From the NCBI GenBank assembly GCA_948099385.1, contig CANUEZ040000151.1:7944001-8008000 (forward strand): 64,000 nt of DNA, in the 5' to 3' direction. This DNA is from Fasciola hepatica. Lineage: Eukaryota; Platyhelminthes; Trematoda; Plagiorchiida; Fasciolidae. Each line of letters starts with the position of its first letter. The stretch's first letter is position 1. Positions 13,561 through 25,822 of this stretch are shown piece after piece. The notes beneath the pieces were generated by a model, which saw only the letters and a list, made by a program, of their open reading frames with translations, had not been told where the DNA came from and ran no database searches. A program made the position numbers and the translations under genes.

Positions 13561-16500
13561 TCCTTCTTTAAGCAATTCATTCTATTGTGAATGCTCTGTG
13601 GTGGACTTTAACTGCGGCCAAGCCCTATTTCCATAATAAAAATTCCTAGTGTTATTATTTAGTCCCTCTCATATATTGGAGTCAACAGAGATGCTGAGTT
13701 GAACTTGAAATAACTGGTGCAAGGCCGTTCTGGAAATATATATGGATACTTCTTGGTTTTTTTGTATTCATACTTTGTTTGGAGTATACTCCGCTTTGCG
13801 ACCAACGGAATTCCACGAATATTTTGGCCGAAGCTCTTTGCAAAACCACATTCATCCAGACAAAGATTGTGACTTAGGTATTCCTCACGTTGATGAATTT
13901 TATAACTCGGTGGAAATTATAATTTCCCCTTTTGTTTCAAAAGTGATGTAACAAGTATAAAGTACGGAAAAGAGAACCCCGAAAATCTACCATAGTTTAA
14001 CCAAATATTAGAACTTGTTCATTGTGGTGAGCTGTTTAACTCTGTTCAGCTCCCATATCTGCAAAAAACTAAGAAATCCTCATAAGATCGTGTTATCCAA
14101 TACCGGTGCCACTAGAAACCGTTTCATGGATCCTAGTGGTTGCGAATCTTAAGGCTTTGCCTCTACAGTTTCTTCAGACTCATTGTCACTGCCAAGTGGA
14201 AATATTCGGGGTGGTTAATAACCTATGGTTAGAATGTATTCAATTTTTAGTCTCTAATAATCTGCCCAGTGGTTCCATTTTACCATCTCAACGTTCCCTT
14301 GCAATTGAAGGTCATGCACATTATTTTCCATTCTCGTCTCTTGTGAAGGTAGAGTATCTGACTGAGATCATACGTGCTAACAAAATACTTTAGAAAAGTG
14401 TCAGAACTGCTATTGTAAACGGTATCGGTCTTGTATTGTTCTTTGGGATTCGTGTGGTCGATATGATCCTCCGAAGGTTTGATTTATTCTACCGAATATA
14501 AGATTATCCAATATATGTGATTTTTCCGGAAATAAAGAGAATAAAAACAAGTTTCTGAGAGACCTGAGGAGTAAACCAATGAATTAGTTGTAAATGACTT
14601 TGATGGGGACCATACGATATGGTACAGAATGTACCCTATACGTTTTGAGCCAATATATACTTTCAGCTGCTACCTGGGCCGATGATTGAATCGCACTGAG
14701 TAGTTTACATATCCCCAAGCTTTCATGGTACCCATAATTGACGCCTTTTCACCTAATAGCGGATGAGTCATTATGAAATGTTTTATGTTGACTGGCTAAC
14801 AGGCAACACCACAAGCATTTTAACCATATAAATGCACTTCAGTTCCAGAATTCAACGAAGACGGTGGAGCGGATAACGGCTATCGCGCGAACCGAAGCTG
14901 TCTCATTTTCGACATGTAATCAGCCAGTTTTCCGATTACGCTTCCCTATCAGCGTCGTCACACCTCCCTCAGATCTTCAGCTCAGTCACCGATATACGAT
15001 GTTAGTCCCTCGAAATGGTCTTCCACCAGAAAACTACACGTAAACAGAGACAACCATTCCTATGCTACCAGAGAATAACTTTTTTTAGATCGCGGACATT
15101 CTTGCACATACCACTATACGTGAGCTGGCTTTCATGAAATCGTCCGTTCAGGTTAGTGTAATTGTTACTCCAAAGCATTCCCCGTCTGAACAACAAGTTT
15201 CTCACAAATTCGGCCTTCTCTGGAGCTTCAACAGTTTAGTGTTCAAGAAATTAATGAAGTGGATAAATATGACAAGATATCTCATCCCACTGAACAACCT
15301 TTTCCATGTACGGTGACAGATCCTATAGTATTGGCTTGGGCCTAACTAGTCGGTGGCTACTTACCCACTTTGAGTACTAACCATTGGGACTGACCAGTTC
15401 GGATTGACTTCCACTCACAAACCGGTGGATATGCACTGCTGCCTGAGGATGTTCGGGTCTCGGTGATCTGCTGAACCACAATGACCTAGTACGGCCATAT
15501 TTCGACTCTGAATTTCACAGGAAACCATCTGGCACTCGTATAGAAAACCGTTCTATGCTGATTGATAAGGGTAAGGTAGTAACCATTGAATGAACACAGA
15601 CGTAAATGTAAAGATCAGTTTATTATTGTACTCTACAAGTGGGGTGAAATGAATCACATTCGTGTGAGAGACTACGAAGAGGAATGAGGGGAATAAATGG
15701 GAGTGTCCATTTCCGTTTTACCATAGAGAAATTTTGGTGTGTAGGTGATCGGTCAATTTCAGTCAAGTAACACTTTACCGGCCTGTGTAACAGGTGGTAC
15801 TTAGCTTGCTTCACCACCTCAGGCATACGTATTGCTAACTTGGGAAAAATAGTCTCACATCTCTTTGTGTGTATCATAACACAGTGTTAACTTTTTCTGA
15901 TGACAATTTGTGCCTTATTTGCGAAAACCTCTTTTGATGAATCCTCGAAAAAACGTTTGCTTGCTTACAGTTACCGTCGATTTTTTTATGTTACTGGATT
16001 TCACAGCGCACGGTGAACACGTGTGCAAAGCACACCTTAGGTACCGAGATCATTGATCATCCAACCATCCCCCTATTGTTTAATCACACGAGCTTTCTCA
16101 AGTATTCGAATGAGAACAGTTCACAGACCTCAAGCGGCCTTGTTGTTCAAGTCATTCTGATGAACCACAAATTATGAATTACTTGTTATTTGTGCGACGG
16201 AAATGTATTCGGTTCTCAGAAGCTTTGGATTCACATAAAATAATTCATAAACTTGCACAGATAATTTTTATAGCAGCATACGTAATCTGATAATGCAGTG
16301 AAAAAAATTATAATCGATCAGATGGTTTTATAAGATTATCTCTCGTCAACCTTTAAAACTACAAATTATAATTTTTAAATAAAAATATACTTCTCGTTTC
16401 AACCGATTGACAACTGAAACGATGTCTAGGTTTCGTTCTGAGCACGTACTTGCAAGCAGTTAAATTCCTTCTGCTAATAGTAACATGAATACCAACATGT

Positions 16501-19500
16501 GTAACTGACAGACTGTACCCCAATGCATTTCAGTTTCCTGTCACATCCTAGCAAATAGGAAATCATGTAGTCTCGTCTTTTGTGTTCCTTGGCCGCCTTT
16601 GTCGATAACCTGTGACACTGCATTGGGTTCGCGAGGCCTTTTGGTAGATCACATCCTCCACATTCCTTCTGTGAAAGTTTTGCACAAATCAAATGTGACA
16701 GGCCCCCGTTATCGCCCCAAACCGCTAATAATGCTCTGTTTAACCATATTTGTAAGCTGAGAATGAGTATATACTCGTAAGGAAAACAACATATTCTTTC
16801 AACAGACTCTCATCACTCCTATATGTATTTACCGTAAAAGACACTCACACTTACGTAAATCGCTTGCCAAAATAAGCCGAAATGCCGACTTTTGTTTTGC
16901 GTTGTGAGAAATGATTTCGTCGGATATAACGGGAGTGAACGTGGTGAGCTTCAAATCATAGCGACAGCTTTATTGTATTGAAAAAGGGAATGAGCGACTT
17001 CCACAAAGATCATAGATTACTTTCCGATGATAAAACGATTATTATCGTGTAACATGAACATGACTGCAGTTTCCAGTAACATGTTTAAATTTACCCGGCC
17101 ACTATATGGGTCGAAGATGGAACAATTTTACACTCGAAGTCGGACATCTATTCTGAATCAAACGACTAGACGCAAGGTTGTTCTGATTGTTTGGGTGTTA
17201 GTTTGTTTATAAAGCAAACCGTTATGCAAACCAATGGATGCATGAATGAATGTCATACCAGTCATCAATATACGTTTAGGAGGATTTTTGCGGTCCTTTT
17301 TCAAGTTCAGTGACGAGATGCATTTTTAAGTGGCCCTTACTAAGCCTCACCAATCGCCCATAGTTTATAGGTCGATGAGAATACAGGGGTTTTACATAGC
17401 CTTCAAACTAGGACATCCCGATCTAGGTGAATAATTCTGGGGTATATTTTTGCCTCAAATTGCTAATGTAGGGGAAAGAATGGCACATTGCTGCTTACAG
17501 CAAAGATCTCTAGATAACATTTTGCATAATATCCTTAGAAGCCTACGACCATTGATTTTTAGCAGTCAAAATAAAAGACTCCATTAACTGGGATGAGCAC
17601 TCCGAATGTTTTGGAATTCCTTTGGTAATATTGGTCTTGGTGAATTTTCGCTTTTATGCATTCATCTCTATCTTGAAACCCAAAGTAGTGTCCAGCTATT
17701 ATCCATTGCAATTTTGTTTGACCTGCGAACCGCATTATACATCGAAGTGCATACAATGTCAGCTTAAGGTCACAACATTCTAAAAAAAATCCAGTGCGAT
17801 ATTTGGATAAGTTAATTAATTTCAGGCAAATTTCAGATGACTGCTTTTAAAATACTGTTATTAGGTCAGCTGTTTATCACCAACTGCCCCCAATATCCGT
17901 CATGGTATTTGCACGTGAAAAGGCTTAGTTTTGACTGCGTTTCACATAATTTGTAGTTCAAAAGTGATGCCGGACAGATTAAACTTGGTTGATTCAGAAT
18001 TTGAAGCGAATTTGTGGACTAACAAATTAATGTTGCATTTTGAAATGGTCTGAAGTCATTTGAGAACTATTTCAAATTTCCCAGTTGGATGGCTTTGAAG
18101 TAATAGCCTAATTGGTCGTAGATTCCCACCGTTTACTGTGATCATTTTGTCATGTTTTTTTGTTGTTTTACGGCTGTTTTTGTTGCAACTCGAAGTGCCA
18201 GAGAGTGGAGTAAACCCAAAAAGCAAGGGTGAAAATAACAAGGAATACGGAAATGTTGTTCGTGAGCAGTGCTTTTACGAGACTTGGTCAAACGTGATGC
18301 AAAGCAGATCAAATGCGAATCTGCTAGCTTGGTAATTTGCAAAAACTGGTTAAAAAAGTCTCTCAATAGCGAAACACCATCCATTGGGATATCAGAAGAG
18401 AGGAAACTTCAAATGCTTCATGGTTATTTCTTTAATTGAGACAATGTACATCACCTCAACAATTATCAGAAATTCGGTTGAGGCAAAAGAAATACCATTG
18501 CAAGTCAAGGGTTTAAATTGGTTCATTTTATCGCACATTATTAAATTGAGTGATAAATGTGAGTTTGTATTCAGTTTATTATTGCCACCGTAACGATTTG
18601 TGATACCTGTAGTCTGTATGCGATAGACATGTGATTGTGTGCGTGCCTGATTCTTACCAATCCGTTCATTTCTTCTGCTACAAAATACTCATGTTTTAGC
18701 AGTACGCATTTTGTAATGGTCTAGTGAAAAGATACACGCAACATCATTCAATGTGTTTCTCGCTTTTATTTTCTGATTCGGTTTACTGAAGATGATGAAT
18801 TAGCTACCTGCCGAACATCTGCAGAGCATATAAGGTCACTATCTAGAAATTAGTTGAATGTTTATGCTGACAACGAAGTTTTCATGTTTTTACGTGCGCT
18901 AATCGATGATAAATCGACTGAGTCAATGAACTATTCCGGTCAATCACTTTTCTTCCTGAATCATTCCGGTACTAATTCGCAAAACCCCATTGCATTTATG
19001 ATCCAACTAATAAATCCTGCCAACGCAGAATAAGAAACAAAACGAAATAAATCAAGATGTTTTGTGATTCTATACACGTTCCGGGTCGTTCCGCATCAAC
19101 TACATTTGGTCAAAACTTGAAGTGACGAGAATGACTTTAGGACCGATTGACCTAGTGAAACGGAATACACCAATCTTCATTTTATCAGCCTGCAATTGCC
19201 TGCAAGACAAACGATGCGTTGTTGATAGAAATTAGTTATTTGTTCTGTCACGTGGGCCAGTTAAACAGGGTCAGTTACTTATTGAAATCCCTTGCCGCTC
19301 TCAAGGCAGCCTCCTAATCACAGACTACACTGAGAGCTGAACTGGAATTTAAATTGCATGCAGAAGTTCCTTTCGCTTTGATCAGCCGGATAGACAGATG
19401 TGGACACTTATAAGTGAAGGCCTGGTTTATGATCAATTACTGGTCTGAATAATGGGGAATACAACAATCATTGGCCTGAGGATGTGCAGAATTCTGAACT

Positions 19501-22500
19501 ACTCGTAGAAGGGCGGTTCTCACTTCCACTTTGCAGAAACAATAAGAGTTTTGTAAACGATTCACAGTAGTAATAATGTTACTGACTTGGCAGTTATGCT
19601 CTCAGCCACACTCCTAAATGAAGGCTGAAACATTCGTTAGTCATGAAACTGAGAAGCGTTACACAAAATGGACTTTCACTTCACCTGATCCCGTTGTATC
19701 CCTGCTTACGTGACGTGATAAGCCTTGCAACAAGCTGCTCTGATGAGTACGTATAATTTGTATGAATGTACCCTTTTTCTCAGTAACTAGCAGCACAACT
19801 TCGTAAAGAAAGATTAAATTTGTGCACGACTCACTATCTTTTTAACCCCACCTTGCACATATCAATCTCAGGTCATCCAACCAAATTTGCTTACTTGAAA
19901 TCTGTAGACTCGATTTTTGCTATTGTTAGAGATCATCAGTGATGAAAATCCTCCACGGCACACATTGTTTGAACTCGAGTTTTTTCATCCCTAAGGCAAG
20001 TGCGCTTCTGCTGCACTATCTCGTTCCCATCTAGGCTGATCCGAATAAGTAAGATATGTTTATTCAGATTTCGTCTTCCTTCACAATTAGCAGTGCCCGA
20101 CAGCCTCGAATGGGGACGCGGTAAATGTCCACGTATACTCCAAACAAATGCCTCCAACCAAGTCAGGTTTCTACACAAGGTGATACGATGGCTTCATTCG
20201 AAGCTGTCGGGCACTGATAGCAGTTAAAGAGGATGATTCAGATCAGTTCGGAAGGGAGTGAGGTGAGTCAATTGTAGTACATGTGCCTTCGAGTTGAAAA
20301 AGACACGAGTTAGAACCCTGCCTGTGGCCGGGGGTTAGCAACATGTGATCTCTGACAAGAGCGAAACTCGAGTCTGATGATTTCCGGTGTACAGGTTTGG
20401 TCGTATGACCTGAGTTGAGTGCCAGTAAGGTGGAGTCTGAAGGACCGACAGCCAAGTAAATCACTGGCAATCCAACATAATGCTCGTAAGAGTTTGTGAG
20501 TTATGTGCAAAGAATAAATTTTTCCGTTGTTGTTTTGTCGCATAAGACGGGGAAAATAAAAGACCCAGGGGGCAGCACCAATACAGTGCTTCGTAATCGT
20601 ATATTGCCGGTCCAGCTAGACTGTATTATTGTCCTTTGTCTAAGCATTGAAAACACTTCCAAGCCACGAACTATATATTTCTGATCACCCTTCAGACAGG
20701 TTGACCATCATGTTGAGCATTCTTGAGGTAATAAATCCAAATGAACATAATCAGTGTGATTTTCCGGCAATATTGTGAATAGCAAAGTAGAAATTTTGAA
20801 TAAATTCAACCAAATTTGAATGAAACTACGAATTGAACCCTTCCAGGTTCCTGGTTTAGCTGGCTTGATTCTCTGATGAAAGGCAGGACTTACTGTGTTT
20901 CTCCAGATATTAGATTTTCACTTTACAAAAACCACTGAGATGGAACCCTGTGACATTGAGCCTTGTGACTGACTAGGTGTTCCGTAGCTCGCACATATAT
21001 ATCTTAAATTTGACATATCCTACCTAGTCCCACACACTGTTGGCTGCAGCCTTTCCAGCCGGGCAGACCCATGTGTCAGTACTGAATGGTGGAAATTTGA
21101 TGGATCGCTTAAAGAGGATTTGGGATTTCTAATCAAATGGACTGCATTTGCGTCCTTTTTACCATCTTATTTCTATCTTCCCACTGATGATTCCTCACAA
21201 GGAGGAAACAGCTGTACCGTACATCCTTGGTATTCATTTGAGAGATCAGCACCGATACTGCATGAAGAATCATGTCGTCTAATCTACTCATACTAATAAT
21301 GTCCAAAGTCTGAAAGTTGTTGAATACTGAAAGTCTTTTCTAAGATAAGGTTTCTGCAGAGAAGCCGTTCTTCCAAAGAGTCGACTACTGTGCAGGCAGT
21401 TGGCCGTTACCCTTCAAGCCGGTGAAAGAAGTGTTTTATTATGTCGTGCATATTACTCCCATTATAACATGTGTATTTCCTTATGAGTTTTCATTTTGAG
21501 GTCCTCTGATACGTAAAATTATCTAGGAACGGCTGGGTTTTAATTATTCACCTATGTGCCTCTCCTCCGTCTAGGACTGAGCGTTTCTTCAGTCAGTATT
21601 GAAAAAGCGACGAAGTGAATCTATAAGCTTGCAAATGAAAACGAATGTGTAACAGATTACTAACTAGCGGTAGGTGCAGTCAGTTACACATCACAAAATG
21701 TCGTGAAAAGCGAAACAAGTTCAGCGCAGGGTTGTAATCAAACTTTTAACTACCAAGTGCCTAATGACTGTGCTTCATCACTACCTTTCACTCGACTCAT
21801 TCATCAGGACATTCAACCGACTGTTCCCAAATGAACATGTTTGTTTTTACTGTTTGTGGCACGTAAACCGAATTCTCTTTTGGATGACCAGCTCACCCGT
21901 TCACAGGGGAACGATATTCGTGCTCCCAGTCCCGAAAGTATGGTATTGTGTTATCAATTGGTAAGCGTATACTTCGATGTTTATTCAGTTCTGTGCAACA
22001 AAGTTTCTGTGCACAGTGAAGCACAATGCGCTTAGAAAAGGATGCTGCTTCAAGCTACGGTCATTGGTTTTGTTTTGAATCACAGGATCATTTTTGATGG
22101 AAAATTGTTGACAGGGACAATGATGAGGTTGATCAATCTTTCCGCATATTGGGACTACTTTTTTCCCACTGTCGGTAATGAATGTTTTTCTATTCCGGTC
22201 ATCACTCATTGGTAAGCTTGTATTGCAGTTTCGCTTTCCGCATGAATTCGAAATGTAACAATTTCATTATTTGCGTCGGTGTCCCAATGTCTTTTGCTCT
22301 CCACAGTAGAACATTCCACAGATTCTGTTTTAGCTCATCAATTTGTCATCACAAAACAGACTATTATTCTCTTTCTTACGGATGAACTTTACCCGTGAGA
22401 GGATGTTCTCACCTCACTTTCAGGATGGTGTAGCTAATTACCCATGTTATGAAAATTGCCCCTCACCTAATCGCGAGATCACAGATAATTGCTACATGAT

Positions 22501-24689
22501 TATATTTTGAAGACTTAATATAAAACATGCAATCCATGAACGGAAATATCTATCAAGAGAATCCTTTGACAGGAGAAGTCTCACTTCCTCCTGATTAGCC
22601 AGGTGATTACGAAGATTGATTACGTTTTTTACAAATAATGTTTTGTGCTGCAATAACGACAGAATTCTTAGGCACGGAATCAAGCACCAGCGGATCTGGT
22701 AAAGCAATTCCAATATAGATGCCAGTAGTCTGGGATTGCTCTAAATGGTTTGTTGAACGTATGCCCTGGGGATTACGAGGCCTTTTTGCCTCTGATATTG
22801 AATTTTAGCAGAACATTTACCACACAGTGATCCAATTCTCTGATATATGACTAAGTAAAACTAAGGCATTCCGTTAAACAAGCCCTAAAGTTTGATTCTA
22901 CTGGAATCCCAGCACAAATCAGCTGGCCTAACTGTCACAATATATGTATCTGGTCAGACGTCTTTTGAAACTGTCGCATTCAACTTCAAGCAATATTCCG
23001 AGAACGGTGGATTACTTTTATTTTTCCGGCAATCCGTGTGTAACAATTGGGGAGCCAAGCTGGAAAGCTTCGAACCATCCACAACCATCCTGGTTTGAAC
23101 CAGTAACCCAAGGCGGAGGTCCGTATTCCCAAACAGTCATCCGATTAGCCCCAGGCATCTATCCCGTTGAAAAGTGTAGGAGCTCAACTGGCCAGTAATC
23201 TAATGGAGGTTTGTGTGGGTGACCTTCGGGGTTATTGTGCATCACACTCAACTGGGTGATTCTGAGTCGGGCAATTGCACTTCCGTCAGATGTTATTCAT
23301 CGGATTCCAAGCGTGAATGCAATTCTCTACTTGAACTGTTCCACAACACTGGAAACCGATTGGATGATGTACACATTGCCTCCGGGGCACAATGAAGTGG
23401 GTCATAAGTTATTAAACAATAATGTCACTGGTCTTACATACATATTCCGGAAAACATCTAAAATTTTTATCTATTAGATCTAGGTTCACAATTTTTTTGG
23501 TGGATCATCAAGATGAAAAGAGTACACTCAAATATTCTGAGATGTGCAAGGAAGTCAAAACTGCAACGAAGTCGGATAGATTGTTCGTGATACGCTTAAC
23601 ATTATTGGAAGAGCATAAACTCCCAGTGTTGTTCAAGAACTGTTCTGATATCAGTATATTCATAAATGCTGCACCAGAATAAAAGGAACCACATCGTTGA
23701 CCACTTTGAGGATTACAGTTGACCGAATCGTGCAAATTGGCCCAAGTTTCCTTGCTAGAAAATTTTAAGAGGTACACGAGATTACAACTAAATAAAACTC
23801 ACGACTACGAACACCTTTCCTGTGGTCGATTCTTTGAACAATACTCTTCCGTCTGAAAAGGTTCCAAACAAAATTGCAACAGAGTAAGGAAACAACAATT
23901 TTCGAGAAGATAATCGAACATTTGTTTGGAATTTGATTGAGTTATAGGGAACGTTAACAACAAAACCAGCGAGGATATGGTCGATGAAAAGTCGTCGGGA
24001 CTGCGAACAATCATTTTTTTTTCTCTGAGAGGTAAAGTACTTCTAAGCTGCTCATAAAATCCACTTTTCTATTTTATGTCTTACATTTTTAACTCACCCC
24101 AGTTGCACAGTGTATCAGATCTCGAAGAACAAAATAAATCTGGACACCTAAACATCGTTGACGATAACGCCTACTCAAAGCGCACACACAAAGCCATAAA
24201 CGTCAGCCACGACCTCTCGTATGCCGGTGCACGAAGAGGCGATTCATGCCCATATCACAAGTTCAACTCGGTAAAATGATCTTACAATGGAAATGGACGG
24301 CCCGATCTGACCAAACTTTGGTGTTCAGTATGCGCCGATTCTCCAGAATTTTCGTCTTTATTAGAAATTTGGATAGAAAACAACATTCACATTGCTTTTA
24401 ATGAATCTGATAAATCACTCTTAGGAGCTCATTATGAGATGGTGCATAGCTGTAATTGATACAACAGTGACAGCAATCCCCTTTGAATCGAAAAGGGTTT
24501 TGTAGTACGCTGTCTTTTGGCAGTCAAATAAATGTTTGATTACCGTAAATGTGGGATCTTGTCGATATACCCACTGGGTCTGTGCTCACGCAGTCTTCTT
24601 TCTCTAGTGTTTTGCAGATCGAACACAAGCAAACCTCGCGGATGTACACTGGTCCTTGCTAATTACATGTTGCGTAGACAAAGTCTCCA
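13561..24689. other. Long stretch without supported genes
   Basis: No open frame here exceeds about 95 codons and none carries a recognisable domain. Two places have weak tRNA B-box-like strings: 20308-20320 (AGTTAGAACCC) and 23092-23104 (GGTTTGAACC). They might be worn SINE ends, but I could not find a second aligned copy. The rest looks like ordinary non-coding AT-rich sequence, most AT-rich near 16230-16400. Confidence 0.55.
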
Positions 24690-24870
24690 GTTACAAGAAT
24701 CAAAAGCCATTTTCGGTCAGTTTGCAAGTGAAGAGAATGATGAAAAGCAGTTCACCGTATAAATATACCTGATGTGCGGCAACAACCGGAAAACCTTTCG
24801 TGTGCTTCCGGAGCACGTTCGACCTATCACCTATACACAGTACTACCTATAACAGTGAGAACAATGCTTT
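24690..24870 (+). repeat. Dispersed hammerhead-bearing repeat, copy 4 (short)
   Basis: Only the part around the ribozyme-like fold can be aligned confidently with the other copies: GCGGCAACAACC at 24776 and GTGCTTCCGGAG at about 24802, the latter nearly identical to ATGCTTCCGGAG in copy 1. Upstream similarity fades within about 80 bp. It is probably a truncated or more diverged member. Confidence 0.5.
24757..24815 (+). ncRNA. Hammerhead-like ribozyme motif, copy 4 (core mutated)
   Basis: Stem I is ATATAC (24763-24768) with GTGTGC (24800-24805); it gives C-G, A-U, U-G, A-U and U-G from the inside out. The core CTGATGT (24769-24775) differs from CTGATGA only at A9. Stem II is GCGGC, AACA, ACCGG with three central pairs. 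GAA is at 24789-24791, followed by one extra A before ACC-TTT-C. The innermost stem I pair is C-G here and U-A in copy 1, a compensatory change that supports real pairing in the ancestor. This copy is likely inactive. Confidence 0.45.
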
Positions 24871-25591
24871 TGACTTAGAAGTTACACGATAGCTGCCGCC
24901 GTCATTTTCTATTTTAGAAACGTTCTCTTCTCGCAAAACTCACGTTGCTGAGCACAGTATTCTTCCCACTGATTTCGACCTTCATCACACATGTCTAATC
25001 ATCGGCCGATATAGAATTATCAGGTACAGAATACCGGTATTTTAAAAAGACCAAAAACTCAATAGTTGGGAGATAACCAACTTAATTGGCCATCCTCCGT
25101 TTGAAATGTTATTAGCAATAATTATTTATTTTATTTAGCTTTCTGAGGGCTTTGAGGATTCCCATTTAGGCTCATTACTGGAATACACTTCCAACTGTGA
25201 TATGTAACGTTGAAGATGTGAAATTCATTTCATTTACCAAAACCATTTTTAACACTGTATACCTTGTATTAAAGGTATTTATTCTTGAAATACTCACCGC
25301 ATTGTCAATTTTTGACGGATTCCCACTACTGGTGTGCGCAACAAACACATCTGTTTATCATTCGGTATTGTAAATCGTTCTTTGAGAGTGGTGCAACGTG
25401 GCTGGGAAGGTCATGTTTTCTATCTCAAAGCAACACTTGTAAATATGCAATCAAGTCTGTCAGGGTAGCAATTAAGCATTTGAACTCTTACTTTATTTCT
25501 CCATGACCATTTGCAATCCAAAATATGAGTTCATATTATTACATAGTTTAGTTTGGTTCATCTGATCATAAAACTAAATTCGACTGCCTGA

Positions 25592-25822
25592 TTGAAAGTT
25601 ATTTTCAATGTTTTTTGGGCTAACTTGGCTAAGTACTTAGGTGTAACTAATTGGACCTCCAATATTCTAAACAGTGTAAAGGGGATGAGTCGGCTGTCAT
25701 TTAAAATCTGCAAACAAGGGCAATTCCGCACCACACTAGCTGCCATCGTTTCCGATTTTCACCAATATGATCTATCAGTCTCACTTTACAGCCCTCCTCT
25801 AATCTGCACCTGTCTACTATAA
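25592..25822 (+). pseudogene. Fragment of a non-LTR retrotransposon RT, CR1/jockey-like (tentative)
   Basis: The translation contains KYLGVT, then a TSN-centred segment, SRLSFKI and a run ending LYSPPLI. This order (a lysine-tyrosine-leucine-glycine start, a basic helix, then a Ser-Pro pair about 45 residues later) is characteristic of the region just after the palm in CR1/jockey-type reverse transcriptases, including those common in schistosomes. Only about 70 residues can be followed. The sequence upstream (25285-25590) has stops in every frame and lacks a readable catalytic box. It is a short, old relic at best, and a chance resemblance is possible. Confidence 0.4.

Noticed and set aside
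19738..19785. CTGATGAGTAC followed by GTATGAATG, a hammerhead-like string outside the repeat family.
   Set aside because: Stem II would need a G-U closing pair, the base after GAA is U instead of A, stems I and III are not evident, and there is no second copy to support it.
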